Shown: positions 30,801 to 41,138 of the stretch, piece after piece
How the letters are laid out: each line of letters opens with the position of its first letter
Numbering within the stretch: position 1 is the first letter of the stretch
From: Chamaelirium japonicum
Lineage: Eukaryota > Streptophyta > Magnoliopsida > Liliales > Melanthiaceae
NCBI GenBank assembly: GCA_947650365.1
Contig: OX393549.1
Location: 20,946,572-21,010,571 of the forward strand
Direction of reading: 5' to 3'
DNA length: 64,000 bases
Notes under the pieces: generated by a model
Told to the model about the DNA's origin: nothing
What the model saw: only the letters and a program-made list of their open reading frames with translations
Database searches by the model: none
Position numbers and translations under genes: made by a program

Positions 30801-30804
30801 TCTA

Positions 30805-31255
30805 ACTCTTTTTTTTTTAGAACCCCTCCTAAAGGAGGGAGGGTTAGGCGGCCACCAACCAGTTATATTAATCAATAATCAAGAGACAATGCAGTTACAA
30901 AAATCTAATGCCTGAAAAGAGAAGGTGGCAGACCAGGGGACGATCCAAATCTTGAGGTCGAGATCACCGCCTGACGCTGGTCTTCGGCACTGGAAGACAT
31001 TCCATCGAAGATCCGCTTGTTCCGTTCGAACCAAAGAACCAAGAGGATACTTATCGCCAGTATGTCCCACGGGATATAGTGCTCCTTCTTGATTCTCCTC
31101 CGTCTCCAAGAATGCCATAGAGCCTTTATGCTCCGTGGGTGAATGGTGATGCCGCATCGGCTCTCGAAATAGTCCCAAATTAATCTCGCAGTGTTGCAGC
31201 CCAATAGCCGGTGGGACGCCGTCTCCTCCTCCGATTGACAGAAGATACACTTTGC
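30805..31255 (-). pseudogene. LINE 3' end with zf-RVT domain, copy 2
   Basis: Minus-strand text ARLIWDYFESRCGITIHPRS and ILLVLWFERNKRIFDG is the same region as in 15560-16327. It ends in a matching 3' UTR with hairpin (AACCCTCC / GGAGGGGTT) and a run of A (30810-30819). It is 5'-truncated just upstream of GCNTARLIW. Confidence 0.78.
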
Positions 31256-31352
31256 TCTAAATTATTGCTAGACAATCAAATATTCATAAACTATTAAATA
31301 GTTTCACCAATTTCATGCATTGTTCTTGAACTAGATATAAAGCACTGCTAGC

Positions 31353-31460
31353 TAGTCAGCCCAGCCAACACTGTGACACCCAAATGGACCGAATGCCCAT
31401 CGTGACATGCATCACGATGGGCATTCGGTCCATTTGGATGTCGCACAGTCGGGCTGAATA
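31353..31460. repeat. long palindrome, 26-bp perfect core arms
   Basis: The core arms 31380-31405 and 31412-31437 are exact complements around a 6-nt loop (CATGCA). Pairing extends outward with a few indels through AGTCAGCCC / GGGCTGA. No transposon ends are identified. A fold of this quality could be a MITE or a small-RNA precursor. Confidence 0.8.
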
Positions 31461-31579
31461 ACATATTTAGAAAGAGCTGGACTCAAATTATTAATTAAAA
31501 AAACTCAAAATTAAATATTACAGGTTTCAATGGCATCCAAGCCTAAACCTAAATTGAAATGATTTCAATGGCACCAGAC

Positions 31580-31746
31580 AGCTAGGGCCAAGGAATGAAA
31601 TCTTGAGAAATATCACAAAATATCGCATTCATAACATTTATTACCGACGTCATACAAATATACAACTAGGGCCAAGGAATAAAATCTTGAGAAATATCAC
31701 AAAATATCGCATTCATAACATTTATTACCGATATCATACAAATATT
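31580..31746. repeat. tandem duplication, unit about 83 bp
   Basis: CTAGGGCCAAGGAATGAAAT... at about 31583 and CTAGGGCCAAGGAATAAAAT... at about 31667, nearly identical over the unit and both ending CATACAAATAT. Confidence 0.9.
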
Positions 31747-32180
31747 TGATCGGTATAAATAATTTTAACAACAAAATATTTTGATTTCGTTGATAAAAAC
31801 GCTAAACATTTTACAAAAAAATAATATACCGACGATGTTTTGAATTTCCGGCGGTATAAAAGATTTTGTACCGATGGAACTGATAATTTTCGTCGGTAAA
31901 TTTTCTTTTCTTGTTGTCATGGTTTTTTTCTTCGGGGTTTCCACATAATAAATAACCAAATGAGAAGAAATTATTTGTAGCGTACACAGAAGAAGAATAA
32001 CCATGCAATAGTTCCTCTGATGTGGCGATGGTGGTCGAAGATAGCAGTGATAATGGAATTTTTCTGATAGTTTTCGTATGTATGAGCACTTCTTCTGATG
32101 AGTAAATTTTAAATTCTGATTTTTTTACCATGTTTGTTCTAGGAATGATTGGTTTGACTCATTCAAGGTATTGCTCTATT
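31747..32180. other. AT-rich stretch, no gene seen
   Basis: Motifs CCGACGAT, CCGGCGGTATAAA and TTTCGTCGGTAAA recur in both orientations, as in subterminal regions of CACTA-type elements. No coding motif. Confidence 0.35.
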
Positions 32181-32189
32181 AGATAGCAA

Positions 32190-32515
32190 TTCAATATTCA
32201 AGTTTGTTGATGTGGGGATATTGAAAATCAATATGTTTTATGGAGCAGTACTGCATACTCTGAGAGAGGTGCAGCATATCCAAAGATGGGCATCATTTTG
32301 ATCTCACTAGGTATTGTGAAGTTCAAGGGATATAGTTATTTGACAAGAGATGGAGTTGTGAATATGACACATGACGTCATGGTTCTGATGAAGGGTGAAA
32401 AGTATGACAATTTACACAATTTGATTGTGAATATCATTATAGGTAGAGTTCTCGTGACCTTTATAACAAGGTGGTCTATGTTCGGGATATTTCGGTGGGA
32501 GCTATACATGTAGTC
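32190..32515 (+). pseudogene. Copia gag-pre-integrase fragment
   Basis: The translation TLREVQHIPKMGIILISLG, then GYSYLTRDG and MVLMKGEK, matches the linker between protease and integrase of Copia polyproteins. It is an isolated, decayed fragment of about 0.3 kb. Confidence 0.6.
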
Positions 32516-32860
32516 TACCAGGGTTACTTTTGCTATTATGTTAGCATAAGCAAGTATTCTGAAAGTCTTCGATCTGAAGAGCTATAGTACAGAATAAAAG
32601 AGCTGACTCAAAACTCGAGTTTGTATTTTGTTCAGAGCTGAGTTAACTGAAACACATGGGGTGGGGGTGCCTAGAGAGATTATAACTAAAGACTTGAAAT
32701 TGTTCTTCCAGTTGGCTGGTATTTAAAAACCAAGGTACGTAGAAAATGTTGTGTGGCTATGCCTTATAAAGTCATTGTATGAGGAAAGGAAACATAAGTC
32801 CCATGCACTAGGACTTGAACTCTGACCCACCCCCAATGTGAATCTTTATAAAAGGCCACA

Positions 32861-32981
<121 letters not shown>

Positions 32982-33360
32982 TACGTGGACGAGGAAAGTA
33001 TTTTTTAATGGGTTCTGCTGAATCTAGTGCATTCTCACGGTGATTACACTTGGGCTTTCTTGTGGTGGCTTCTTGTTATCAATGTCTTATACACTTATCT
33101 GGGGCAATGACCTTGTGTGCCAAATGTTCCGGAAAAGTTTTATCGAAGGGGTTGAGAGAGAAGGTGATATATTTATTGTTCTTTGCAAGTGGTTGAACAC
33201 CCTTGTTGCCTGTAATATTGTTTATTTTCAGTAAAAGATCTTGTGCTCCTTGGTGAACGCTACTTGAATTAGGGTGAACTATCTAAATCATCTATCTCTT
33301 TATTTTATATTATTTTTTGGTACATGTGCCTATTTTGGTGTATCATGTTTTGTACTAGTA

Positions 33361-33700
33361 ATTGCATGTTCCCATCGCTGTCAGCAATCGGACGGCCGCC
33401 TTCGGTGGCGACATGCCGCGACTGCCTTCAGGGTGTGATTCATTTGTTAGAGAGAGAGAGAGAGAGCACTAATTAACCTTCCAAAACAGTACCAATTAAC
33501 ATCAAATAGCCATTAAATGTCATTGAATAATATTTATCATCTTTATAGTAGGTTTTTAATAGGATTTATGAGAGAGAGAGGGAAGCTCGAAATTGGAAGA
33601 ATCGATTTGGGTGGAGAAGAGGATTTCGGTATTTATTACCTCTCTGATTTTGAATAGCTATGATTGATGATTTTGAGCTAGTTTTTAGGTAACCAACCAA
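33361..33700 (-). repeat. dispersed repeat family R1, copy 1
   Basis: The reverse complement matches 47330-47700 and 63230-63560. Shared landmarks in order are CTTCTCCACCCAAA, TTCGAGC, CTCATAAATC, AAAACCTA, TTAATTAATG-type sequence, a CT run, GAATCACA, GGCAGTCGCGG. No coding capacity. Class unknown. Confidence 0.65.
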
Positions 33701-33714
33701 TTTGGATTAACATG

Positions 33715-34085
33715 CAGCTATATATTTATATAAAATCAGACGGCTAAGAGAGTTTCTTTTTTTCCTAATCAGCACAATGTCACGTGCTATGTTATATAGA
33801 TTGCCATACAAATCGGTCCATAATTTTCGGTACGAGATCGATCGATTTCATAACACTTACTTCCTCTCAACGTAGAACTATATGCATTGCATTCGTTGAG
33901 AAATTAAATGTCATAGCTAGCTAGAAACCATGCATAGTTATTGGATCTTTCGATATACTGAATTAAGATAACACTAGGAGCAGAAAAAGAAACTCTATAC
34001 AAGAAATTATGTCAGCTTAGTCCATATTCAATAATAGTGAGTAGCAAATTATATAATCACTAATGGGCACAACCTAAATCAAGTG
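33715..34085 (+). repeat. segmental duplicate, left copy
   Basis: Matches 46445-46720 in the same orientation (TATATAAAATCAGACG ... AGAAACCATGCA ... TATATAATCACTAATGGGCACAA) at roughly 85 percent by eye. Before insertion of the 11.4-kb retroelement the two copies were about 1 kb apart. Confidence 0.75.
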
Positions 34086-34238
34086 CACAATTAGACCATA
34101 ACCAAGTTCACGATAAGATTAATCGTGTAGCAAAAATATCGTGCAGCAAAAATCATGCACTTGGTTATGGGCAAAAATCGGTGCACAGGATAGTGTGAGA
34201 TAAAAAAGGCAAAGTATGAGTAATTAACAACCATGGAG

Positions 34239-34241
<3 letters not shown>

Positions 34242-34304
<63 letters not shown>
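34242..34304. repeat. (CT)n microsatellite
   Basis: About 63 bp of CT dinucleotides. Confidence 0.98.
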
Positions 34305-34308
<4 letters not shown>

Positions 34309-34938
34309 GTAAAAAGAGAGCCAAAGCTTATCACATGCTTGATGCTGGCAGCCACAGCTTCCATCCTCTGGAAAGCTTGACATCGGACGGCTGGATTGCA
34401 ACTAAAAAAAAAAAAATTTGTTCCAATTAAAAAAAAATATAGGGGCAAAATGTAGTTTAATTATCACTTCAATCACACCCGTCCATTGGATTTGCTACAC
34501 TTGCTTATGGCCCAGTCCTGGTGTGCAACGTTGTCTATTTAAAGGGCACTATTAGGCCGTCCAATTATATTTTACACACAGCAACGAGTGTATTTTCGTC
34601 GTTATAGGTTGTATATATCTTGGCACAACCAACTTGATATGGCATGCTCATAGTCATCGATTGCACCCCCACCAAAGGTGGCCACTGCAGTGCCGACAAG
34701 AACAAGTGTAGCGATGAAAGCGGTCGACGATGGTGGTGGTGACAGTTGATAGAGGCGACAAGAGATTCAGGCATTGTCTTGGGAGTACTGTGCTGCTACT
34801 TAGGCGGGATGTGTTTTATGGCGGCAGTGGTGGTGACAGTCGATGGAGGATGTGAGAAGTCCAGGCATTGCCCTGGGGGTGTGTTGCCGCTGAAGGTGGC
34901 CGTTGCATTTTCAAAGTTGCCGAATGCGACCACGACAT

Positions 34939-37520
34939 TGTGTGCACGGAAAAAGATCCAGGTCGTCTTTATTGCGAGCACACGAGATTACAGATGCCGG
35001 GACCCGGGGGCTCGGGTGTGACGAGTCCGGGTGCGGCGAATATTTGATCAGGAGATTATGGGAGAGATCCTCTGGAGGATCCCTTTGATCCGTGTCTCCA
35101 CGTGGTATTCGTGCGAGAGCTCTGAAGGGGTTGCCCAGGACAGAGGTCTTTACAGGGTGAGGGTTTCTTGAGAGGCTAAGGAATATCGGCCGTTGATTTT
35201 GTCCCGTCCGTGCTTCGCGCTTTCTTGGCTAGGAAGGTTTTGGGCTTCGTTCCTCGGTCTTCGTGTCTTCCTCGATCCTTGCTAGACCTCGGCGTCCTTG
35301 ATCGTCGGTTTGCGGCGTCGAACGTGCTTTTGGCGTCGGCTTTGGCTTTAGCTTTCGGCTTTGGCGTGGCTCTGACGTTTGCTTTGCTTTGACGCTTGCG
35401 CTTGAACGTAGGCGGGTAGAGGCTTGCGATGCTTTAGTTCTTCCGAACTTTGCGTCGTATCGGTTAGAACGTGCGGTGCTTTGCTCGTGACCGTCGTAGT
35501 TGCTTGGCTTTGGCACGTGCGTTGCTTCGGCGCGGGCTTTACCGGTGCGTTTGCTTTGGCTTCTTGCGTTGGCTTTGGCTTTAGCTTTGACTTGATCTTC
35601 TTCTCGAACGGCGATGGCTACTTCTTCAGGGTTTCTTTATTCTTCTAGCTTCCTCGACGGTTGTGGCGTCGGCTTGGCTTTTTGGCGGGGGTAGCACCGA
35701 TCTCCGTGCGATGGTTGTAGCGTCGGCTTTTGTTGGTGAAGACGGCGGGGGTAGCACCGGTCTCTGCACGACGGTTGTAGCTTCGGCTTTGTTGGTGAAG
35801 ACGGCGGGGGTAGCACCGATCTCCGCATGACGGTTGTAGCGTCGGCTTTGTTGGTGAAGACGGCGGGGGTAGCACCGATCTCCACACGACGGTTGTAGCG
35901 TCGGCTTTGTTGGTGAAGACGGTTGGGATAGCACCTGCTTTAGGCCTTCTTCTCCAAGCTTTCTTCTTCGTGCGAGGAGTCGATGCCTTTGTTGAAGACG
36001 ATGGGTGTTGTCGGCTTCGATCTTCTTCTCCGGCCTTTGCTTAGGGCTTCTTCGGAGTTGATGAAGATCGTTGGAGAAGTCGGGATGACGACGACTCCGG
36101 GTCTTCTTCTCCAAGCTTTCTTCTTCGTGCGAGGAGTCGAAGCTTTGATCTTCGAGTGCAAGGTCTTCACGTTGATGAGGACTTGAAGGGCCAAGGATTC
36201 CCGTAGGACGTGCTTGCCGTGCCTCGTGAAGCCTTCGGTCTTCAAGCATTGGAGCTTCTCTTGCAGAGCCCTTTCGTCACAGCTTTTCCGACCTGGCGAC
36301 GGTTGTGGCGTCGGCTTCTTCTCCAAGCGTATTTGGCTTGATCGGAGTTGAAGACTTCTTTTGGAGATGGTGGGTGTAGCACCGATCTCTATGCGACGGT
36401 TGTAGCGTCGCTTTTGTTGACAAAGACGGCAGGGGTAGCACCGACTTCAGGCCTTTTTCTCCAAGCTCTCTTCTTCGTGCGAGGAGTCGACGCCTTTGTT
36501 GAAGACGACGGGGTGTTGTCGGCTTCGATCTTCTTCTCCGGCCTTTTTATGGCTTCTTCGGAGTTAATGAAGATCGTTGGAGACGTCGGGGTGATGACGA
36601 CTCCGGGCCTTCTTCTCCAAGCTTTCTTCTTCGTGCGAGGAGTCGAAGCTTTGATCTTCGAGTGCAAGGTCTTCGCTTTGATGAGGACTTGATGGGCTAA
36701 GTGTTCCCGCAGGATGCGCTTGCCGTGCCTTGCAAAGTCTTTGGTCTTCAAGCGTTGGAGCTCCTTTTTCAGAGTCTCTTCCTTCTTTGCTTTCGACCTT
36801 TGATGCCTTCCCCCACCCCCTCTATTTATAGGCAAAGGGGGGAGGTTGGGAGAGATATGGCTGAAATCTTTTTGTTTCATCCAATATCTCCCCCCATAAC
36901 CATCAAGATATTGTTCCCTTATTTGGGGAAACAAACTCGATCCCCTCCTTTTTGGTTGGGGTGGTTACGGGCAAGATGTGACTTGATCTTTGAAGATTGA
37001 GTTGTTATCTTCGCACTTTCGGATCGCATGGCGACACGACGTCATCTTATCCGTCGGATCGAGGGATCGTCGTGGATCTACGGTTGTATAGACGTCCACG
37101 CCACCTCCCCCCGCATCGAGGCGGTTGGGATTTTATTTTTTCTTTCTTTTTTTTTTCTTTTCCTTCCTTTATGGTCGGCCCCACCTCTCAAAAGGAGGGG
37201 GCACGGTTTTCTATGAAGGGGGGGCCGGTGGGTCCCCTCTTTGTGTTCGAGCTGCGGGTCCGATGGGACCCGTTTGCTTTGGGTCAGCCACCTTTTATTT
37301 ACGGGCCATTGTGTGCGAGCTAAGTTCGCATGCGGGCCGTTGTGTGCGGGCCAAGTTTCGTATGCGGGCCATTGTGTGCGGGCCAGGTTTCGCATGCGGG
37401 CCGTCGTATGTGGGCTTATTTTATGTGTGCGAGTCGGGTTCGACCCGAAGGCCGTTGGGTGCGGGCCTATTTTACGTGTGCGAGTCGGGTTCGACCCGTG
37501 GGCTAATTTTAGTGCCCACA
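34939..37520 (-). repeat. 3' LTR of the TR-GAG element (2582 bp)
   Basis: About 4 percent different from the other LTR over the first 170 bp compared by eye. It contains a TATA box at 36823-36830 (minus strand TATAAATA). It also has four units of about 59 bp (35686-35935), two related blocks of about 320 bp (35938-36260 and 36440-36760) and three units of about 32 bp (37303-37395). The 207-aa frame at 35626-36249 only translates these repeats and is not a gene. Confidence 0.92.
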
Positions 37521-37531
37521 AATGCCCCCTC
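37521..37531 (-). promoter_or_regulatory. polypurine tract of the TR-GAG element
   Basis: Element strand GAGGGGGCATT directly before the 3' LTR start TGTGGG. It is the usual plus-strand primer position for reverse transcription. Confidence 0.8.
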
Positions 37532-37601
37532 AAGTTCGAGTGCGCCCGCGGGAAACGCGTAGCGCTTGGACTTGAGTCGCGTATTCGTGTGGGAATTGGT
37601 C

Positions 37602-37609
37602 TTTATAAG
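37602..37609 (+). promoter_or_regulatory. candidate antisense TATA box inside the TR-GAG element
   Basis: TTTATAAG on the plus strand, 90 bp before an ATG at 37699 and followed by a leader with the phrase GCTAGGGTTTCTTGCTTCG, typical of plant 5' leaders. It would drive RNA opposite to gag. Inference only. Confidence 0.35.
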
Positions 37610-37829
37610 GACCCCCATTTTTTCATTTCTCTTCATTGTTGAAGGTTTCCGACGGCTTGGAGACGAAAGCTCTTGCTAGGGTTTCTTGCTTCGCGACGAT
37701 GACGCGGAGGATGAAGATGGTCACGCCATGGAGCTCGAGAAGGAGAGGAGGTCGCCGGATCGCGGAGGGCGAAGGGTTGCAGGCGAGGTGGTTCTCCTCC
37801 TCCTCCTCCTCCTTCTTCTTCTTCTTCTT

Positions 37830-38240
37830 CTGGTTTGCATGGAGAGGCAGCAGTAGCGCGGGCCGCGGTGGCCGGTGTTGCGGGGCGCGCGCGCGGTAGC
37901 GGTAGCGGCAGCGGCGGCGGCGGCGGCGCGACGCGCGCGCGGGGCGCGGGAGCGGCAGCAACAGCGGTAGCGGCAACGGTGGTAGCGCGCGTGCGGGGCG
38001 CGGGGGCCGGCGTAGCAGCGGCAGCGACAGCGGTGGCGACGTGGCGTGCGCGCGGGGCGCGGGGGCGGCAGCAGCAGCGGTAGCAGCGGCGGCACGCGGG
38101 GGCCGACGCAGCAGCGGCAGCGGCGGCGGCGTGGCACGCGCGCACGGGGCGCAGGGGCCGGTGCTGCAGCCGGTGTGGCAGGCGGGCCGGTGGCCAGCGC
38201 GGTGCGGGTGCGGCAGGGTGGCCGGGTTGGCAGAGGCCAA
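37830..38240. repeat. very GC-rich imperfect tandem block
   Basis: Over 75 percent GC, built of degenerate units of about 55-75 bp with GCGCGGGGCGCGGG and GCAGCAGCGGTAGC cores, preceded by CTCCTCCTC/TTCTTCTTC triplets (37795-37830). Open frames of Ala/Arg/Pro/Gly on both strands here are compositional. Confidence 0.75.
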
Positions 38241-38407
38241 CAGCCCCCCCCCCGTCTGCGGGTTTTAACAGGAGAGAGGGGGTTACGGCTTTTTGCCGTG
38301 GCCCCCCTCCTATTTCCTCGTTTTTGTATACGGGGCCTACGGCTTTTTAGCTGAGGCCCCCCTCGTTTCTCCGTTCTGGCATTCAGGGCCTGCGACTCTT
38401 TTTTTTT

Positions 38408-39262
38408 GTGTTTTTCTCAGTATTTGACTTGTACTTTTCTTGCTATCTGATTTGGGCTTTGCCTCCCTTCTTTTTCCAGGTCTCAGCGTTACGAGAGTTT
38501 TCCGAGTTCTGGCTGGATCGTCGATGCGGTCTCCCACAGGAGTACGCATCTTCGTTTTTCTTTAGCACAAGTCTTTTGCCGCCGTTACAAGAGCTTTCCG
38601 ACTTCTGGATGGATCATTGATGCGGTCTCCCACGGGAATACGCATCCTCGTTCCCCTTTTGCGCAAGTCTTTTGCCGCCGTTACGAGAGCTTTTCGACTT
38701 CTGGATGGATTGTTGATGCGGTCTCCCACGGGAGTACGCATCCTCGTTCCCCTTTTGTGCAAGTCTTTTGCCGCCGTTACGAGAACTTTTCGACTTCTGG
38801 ATGGATCGTCGATGTGGTCTCCCACGGGAGTACGCATCTTCGTTTCCCTTTTGCGCAAGTCTTCTGCCGTCGTTACGAGAACTTTCTGACTTCTGGATGG
38901 ATCGTCGATGCGGTCTCCCACGAGAGTACGCATCTTCGTTTTCCTTTTGCGCAAGTCTTCTGCCGTCGTTACGAGAGCTTTCCGACTTCTGGATGGATCG
39001 TCGATGCGGTCTCCCACGGGAGTACGCATCTTTGTTTCCCATTTGCACAAGTCTTCTGCCACCGTTACGAGAGCTTTCCGACTTATGGATGGATCGTCGG
39101 TGCGGTCTACCACGGGAGTATGCATCTTCGTTTCCCTTTTACGTGAGTCTTCTACCGCCGTACTTCGAAGCAGGAAACGTGTGTCGAAGTTGGACGAGCT
39201 TATTCTCACCGATGAGGGATCTTCATGGTAGATCGTTCGACCGAGTCCGGAGTTGCCATTAA
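38408..39262 (+). pseudogene. antisense repeat-bearing open frame (degenerate)
   Basis: One plus-strand frame runs from 38408 to 39262 through the 96-bp array as a 32-residue repeat (WMDRRCGLPREYASSFPF...). It is broken where CGA of the repeat has become TGA in two early units (stops at 38618-38620 and 38714-38716). It is open from 38717 on and continues beyond the array. No homology recognised. It may be coding in intact copies or may simply reflect the period. Confidence 0.35.
38485..39165. repeat. exact 96-bp tandem array (7 units) in the TR-GAG element
   Basis: The phrase GGTCTCCCAC or its variants starts at 38528, 38624, 38720, 38816, 38912, 39008 and 39104, always 96 bp apart with no indels. 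Because 96 is 32 codons, frames stay open across units on both strands (up to 215 codons on the minus strand). It lies upstream of the 3' LTR, the region where satellite-like repeats are known in plant Tat/Ogre elements. Confidence 0.95.
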
Positions 39263-39609
39263 GGAGTCAGTTCCCACGGATGTTTTGGCCGTAGCTTCTT
39301 TGTCAGTTCCTGTGGCGTCTTTGATAGCCGTCACGACGATGGTCCAGGAGGCGGTTCCCGTGCTTGGGTCTTCAGGACAGGATCATGCCTTGTCTCAGCA
39401 CTTAGATGCTTGCTAGCGAAAGTGTAGATCGCACAGCCTTCTTTCTAAGCTTCTTTTGGAGAGTTGTGCTGGAAGTTTATTCCGGTGACGCTTTCACCCT
39501 TCCAGGAGGAGGGTCTTGACGCTTTGAGTAGCTGGTGGGTTTTCTGGTGGATGACTCCCTATTTGAGGAGCATATGTGCACCCTTTTAGCGAATAGCTAA
39601 GATCATTGC

Positions 39610-39969
39610 TTGCAATGGGCTTCACTAGAGGAGGACGCTTCCTTGGCGTTGACAAAGGCCGAGGAAGAGGAACGTCGACTAGAGGGGCTTCACACGTTTG
39701 CTACTGCAGACTTGCTTCAGGTGCAGAAGAAGGTGGAGATTATTCACGCGTCGCTTCAGAAGTTAGGGTCCCTCCTTGCAAAGCAGCGTGCAAAGCTGGC
39801 GACGCATTGAGCTGGTAGGGCGATCGAGAAGGCTTTTGCAACGGAGCTTGCAAAGCAGCGGGAGGAACTTACGAAGCACCGAGAGCTGGTGGTTTCTCGC
39901 CTTTCGGAGTTGCACCGCGTGGGTACCTCGAGAGATGAGCTGTGGCAGTGCCGGGAGCTAGTGGCTTGA
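39610..39969 (+). pseudogene. antisense coiled-coil open frame
   Basis: A plus-strand frame of about 119 codons, starting MQWASLEEDASLALTKAEEE, with heptad-like Leu/Ala spacing and Glu/Lys/Arg richness. It is interrupted once by TGA (39808-39810) and continues in the same frame (RAIEKAFATELAKQREELTK) to a stop at 39967-39969. The composition is clearly protein-like. Additional antisense frames are known in plant Tat-lineage Ty3/gypsy elements. Function unknown. Confidence 0.45.
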
Positions 39970-40172
39970 TGAAGGCTGACGGCTTATCGATCCCCAGAAC
40001 TAGACTTGCGTTTTTTTCTAGGCGCATTTTCTGGAATGGTGGTTTGCTTTTTTTTTTTGTTTGGACTGAACCTTTACAGGCTGCCTACGTACCCTACTGA
40101 GAGGGATCAAGTCGCACGTAGTTCATTTATTTTCTTTTTTTTTTTTTTTTGGGCAAGGGGGGTAACCTTGCG

Positions 40173-40799
40173 CTAGACAAAGTACCTTTTGAGGGACTTG
40201 TCGCTGGCAGGCAGAGCCACCGCTGGTTCGCAGTTATCGTCCACCTTCTTCGCTTCAATATAGTTAGAAGTGAAGATCTTCTTGACTGGAGTTTTGGTGA
40301 TTGCTGGAGTTTGACTGGAGCCGATGCCTCGGTGATTTGGAAGAATTTGTTCGACGCTTTTAGTGAGGCGAGCTTGAGTCTTTGTCAGGCGATGTGGTAT
40401 TGCAACTGAGGGTAGTGAACCCATATGCACCGTGCTTTCTTTATTGCGGCTGGATTCGAACATCAACTCGGTGGAGTTTTGCCCCCGAGTGTTTTCTAGT
40501 TTGATTGTGAGTCTTTCGAAGCTGGTGTACTCAGAAGACTCGGTTGAGCTCGAGGCATGCAATTGACCATGTAACAGTAGTGTCATCTCTTGCAAAGTGA
40601 TGAAGTTAGCCTCAGAGACTGGTGACGCTGGTTCTTTTGCTGAAGTGGAAGACGATCTTCCTGGCTTGCAAAGCCATTGAGGTGCGAGCCACAGGACTGA
40701 CGCAACTTGAGTAAGCAATGGAACGTGTGGCATTGAGCTTGATTTGGAGTTGATGTGGATTTTTCGTCTTGATGCTGGCGCTCCTTTGACTTTGTGCAC
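40173..40799 (-). other. unassigned 208-codon open frame downstream of gag
   Basis: Same frame number as the 3' part of gag, separated from it by about 340 bp containing stops. Ser/Thr-rich with no motif I recognise; no protease or RT signature. It could be a remnant of the polyprotein or chance. Overlapping frames on the plus strand are equally open, so coding status is doubtful. Confidence 0.3.
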
Positions 40800-41138
40800 C
40801 GTCTGGCTGGAGGATGTCGCTAGTTTTGCAAGTGGAGAGGTTTTGTCCCTCGCAGCTGCTTTGACTTCTTGGGCTCATGAAGTCTTTGCTGGAGGAGCTT
40901 CTGCAATAGGGTCTTTGACCTGGTGGAACTTAACGTCAGCAAGGTGTGCTTCGTCCTTATTGAATGTCTTGTCATTGGTAGCAATGCTTCTCCCCAAGCT
41001 TTCAATGTTGGTACCGCTTTCTTCATTGAGCACTTGGTGAACTTCCCTCATGCAACCGGAGACCTTGAGGTTTTGATCAACTTCAAGGAAGCGGCTGGGA
41101 AAGAACTCCTTGAGTGTCGCCAGCTCTGGGCAAGTTTG

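Noticed and set aside
35626-36249. 207-codon open frame in the LTR (and twin at 44365-44988)
   Set aside because: It only translates the 59-bp and 320-bp LTR repeats (TNKADATTV-type periodic text). Three frames are open at once, as expected from repeat composition.
37623-38268. Arg/Pro/Ala-rich open frames of 130-205 codons on both strands
   Set aside because: Caused by the very GC-rich tandem block, where stop codons are rare. No domain.
38562-39209. 215-codon minus-strand open frame
   Set aside because: It is the translation of the 96-bp array. Both strands stay open because 96 is a multiple of three. No independent coding evidence on the minus strand.
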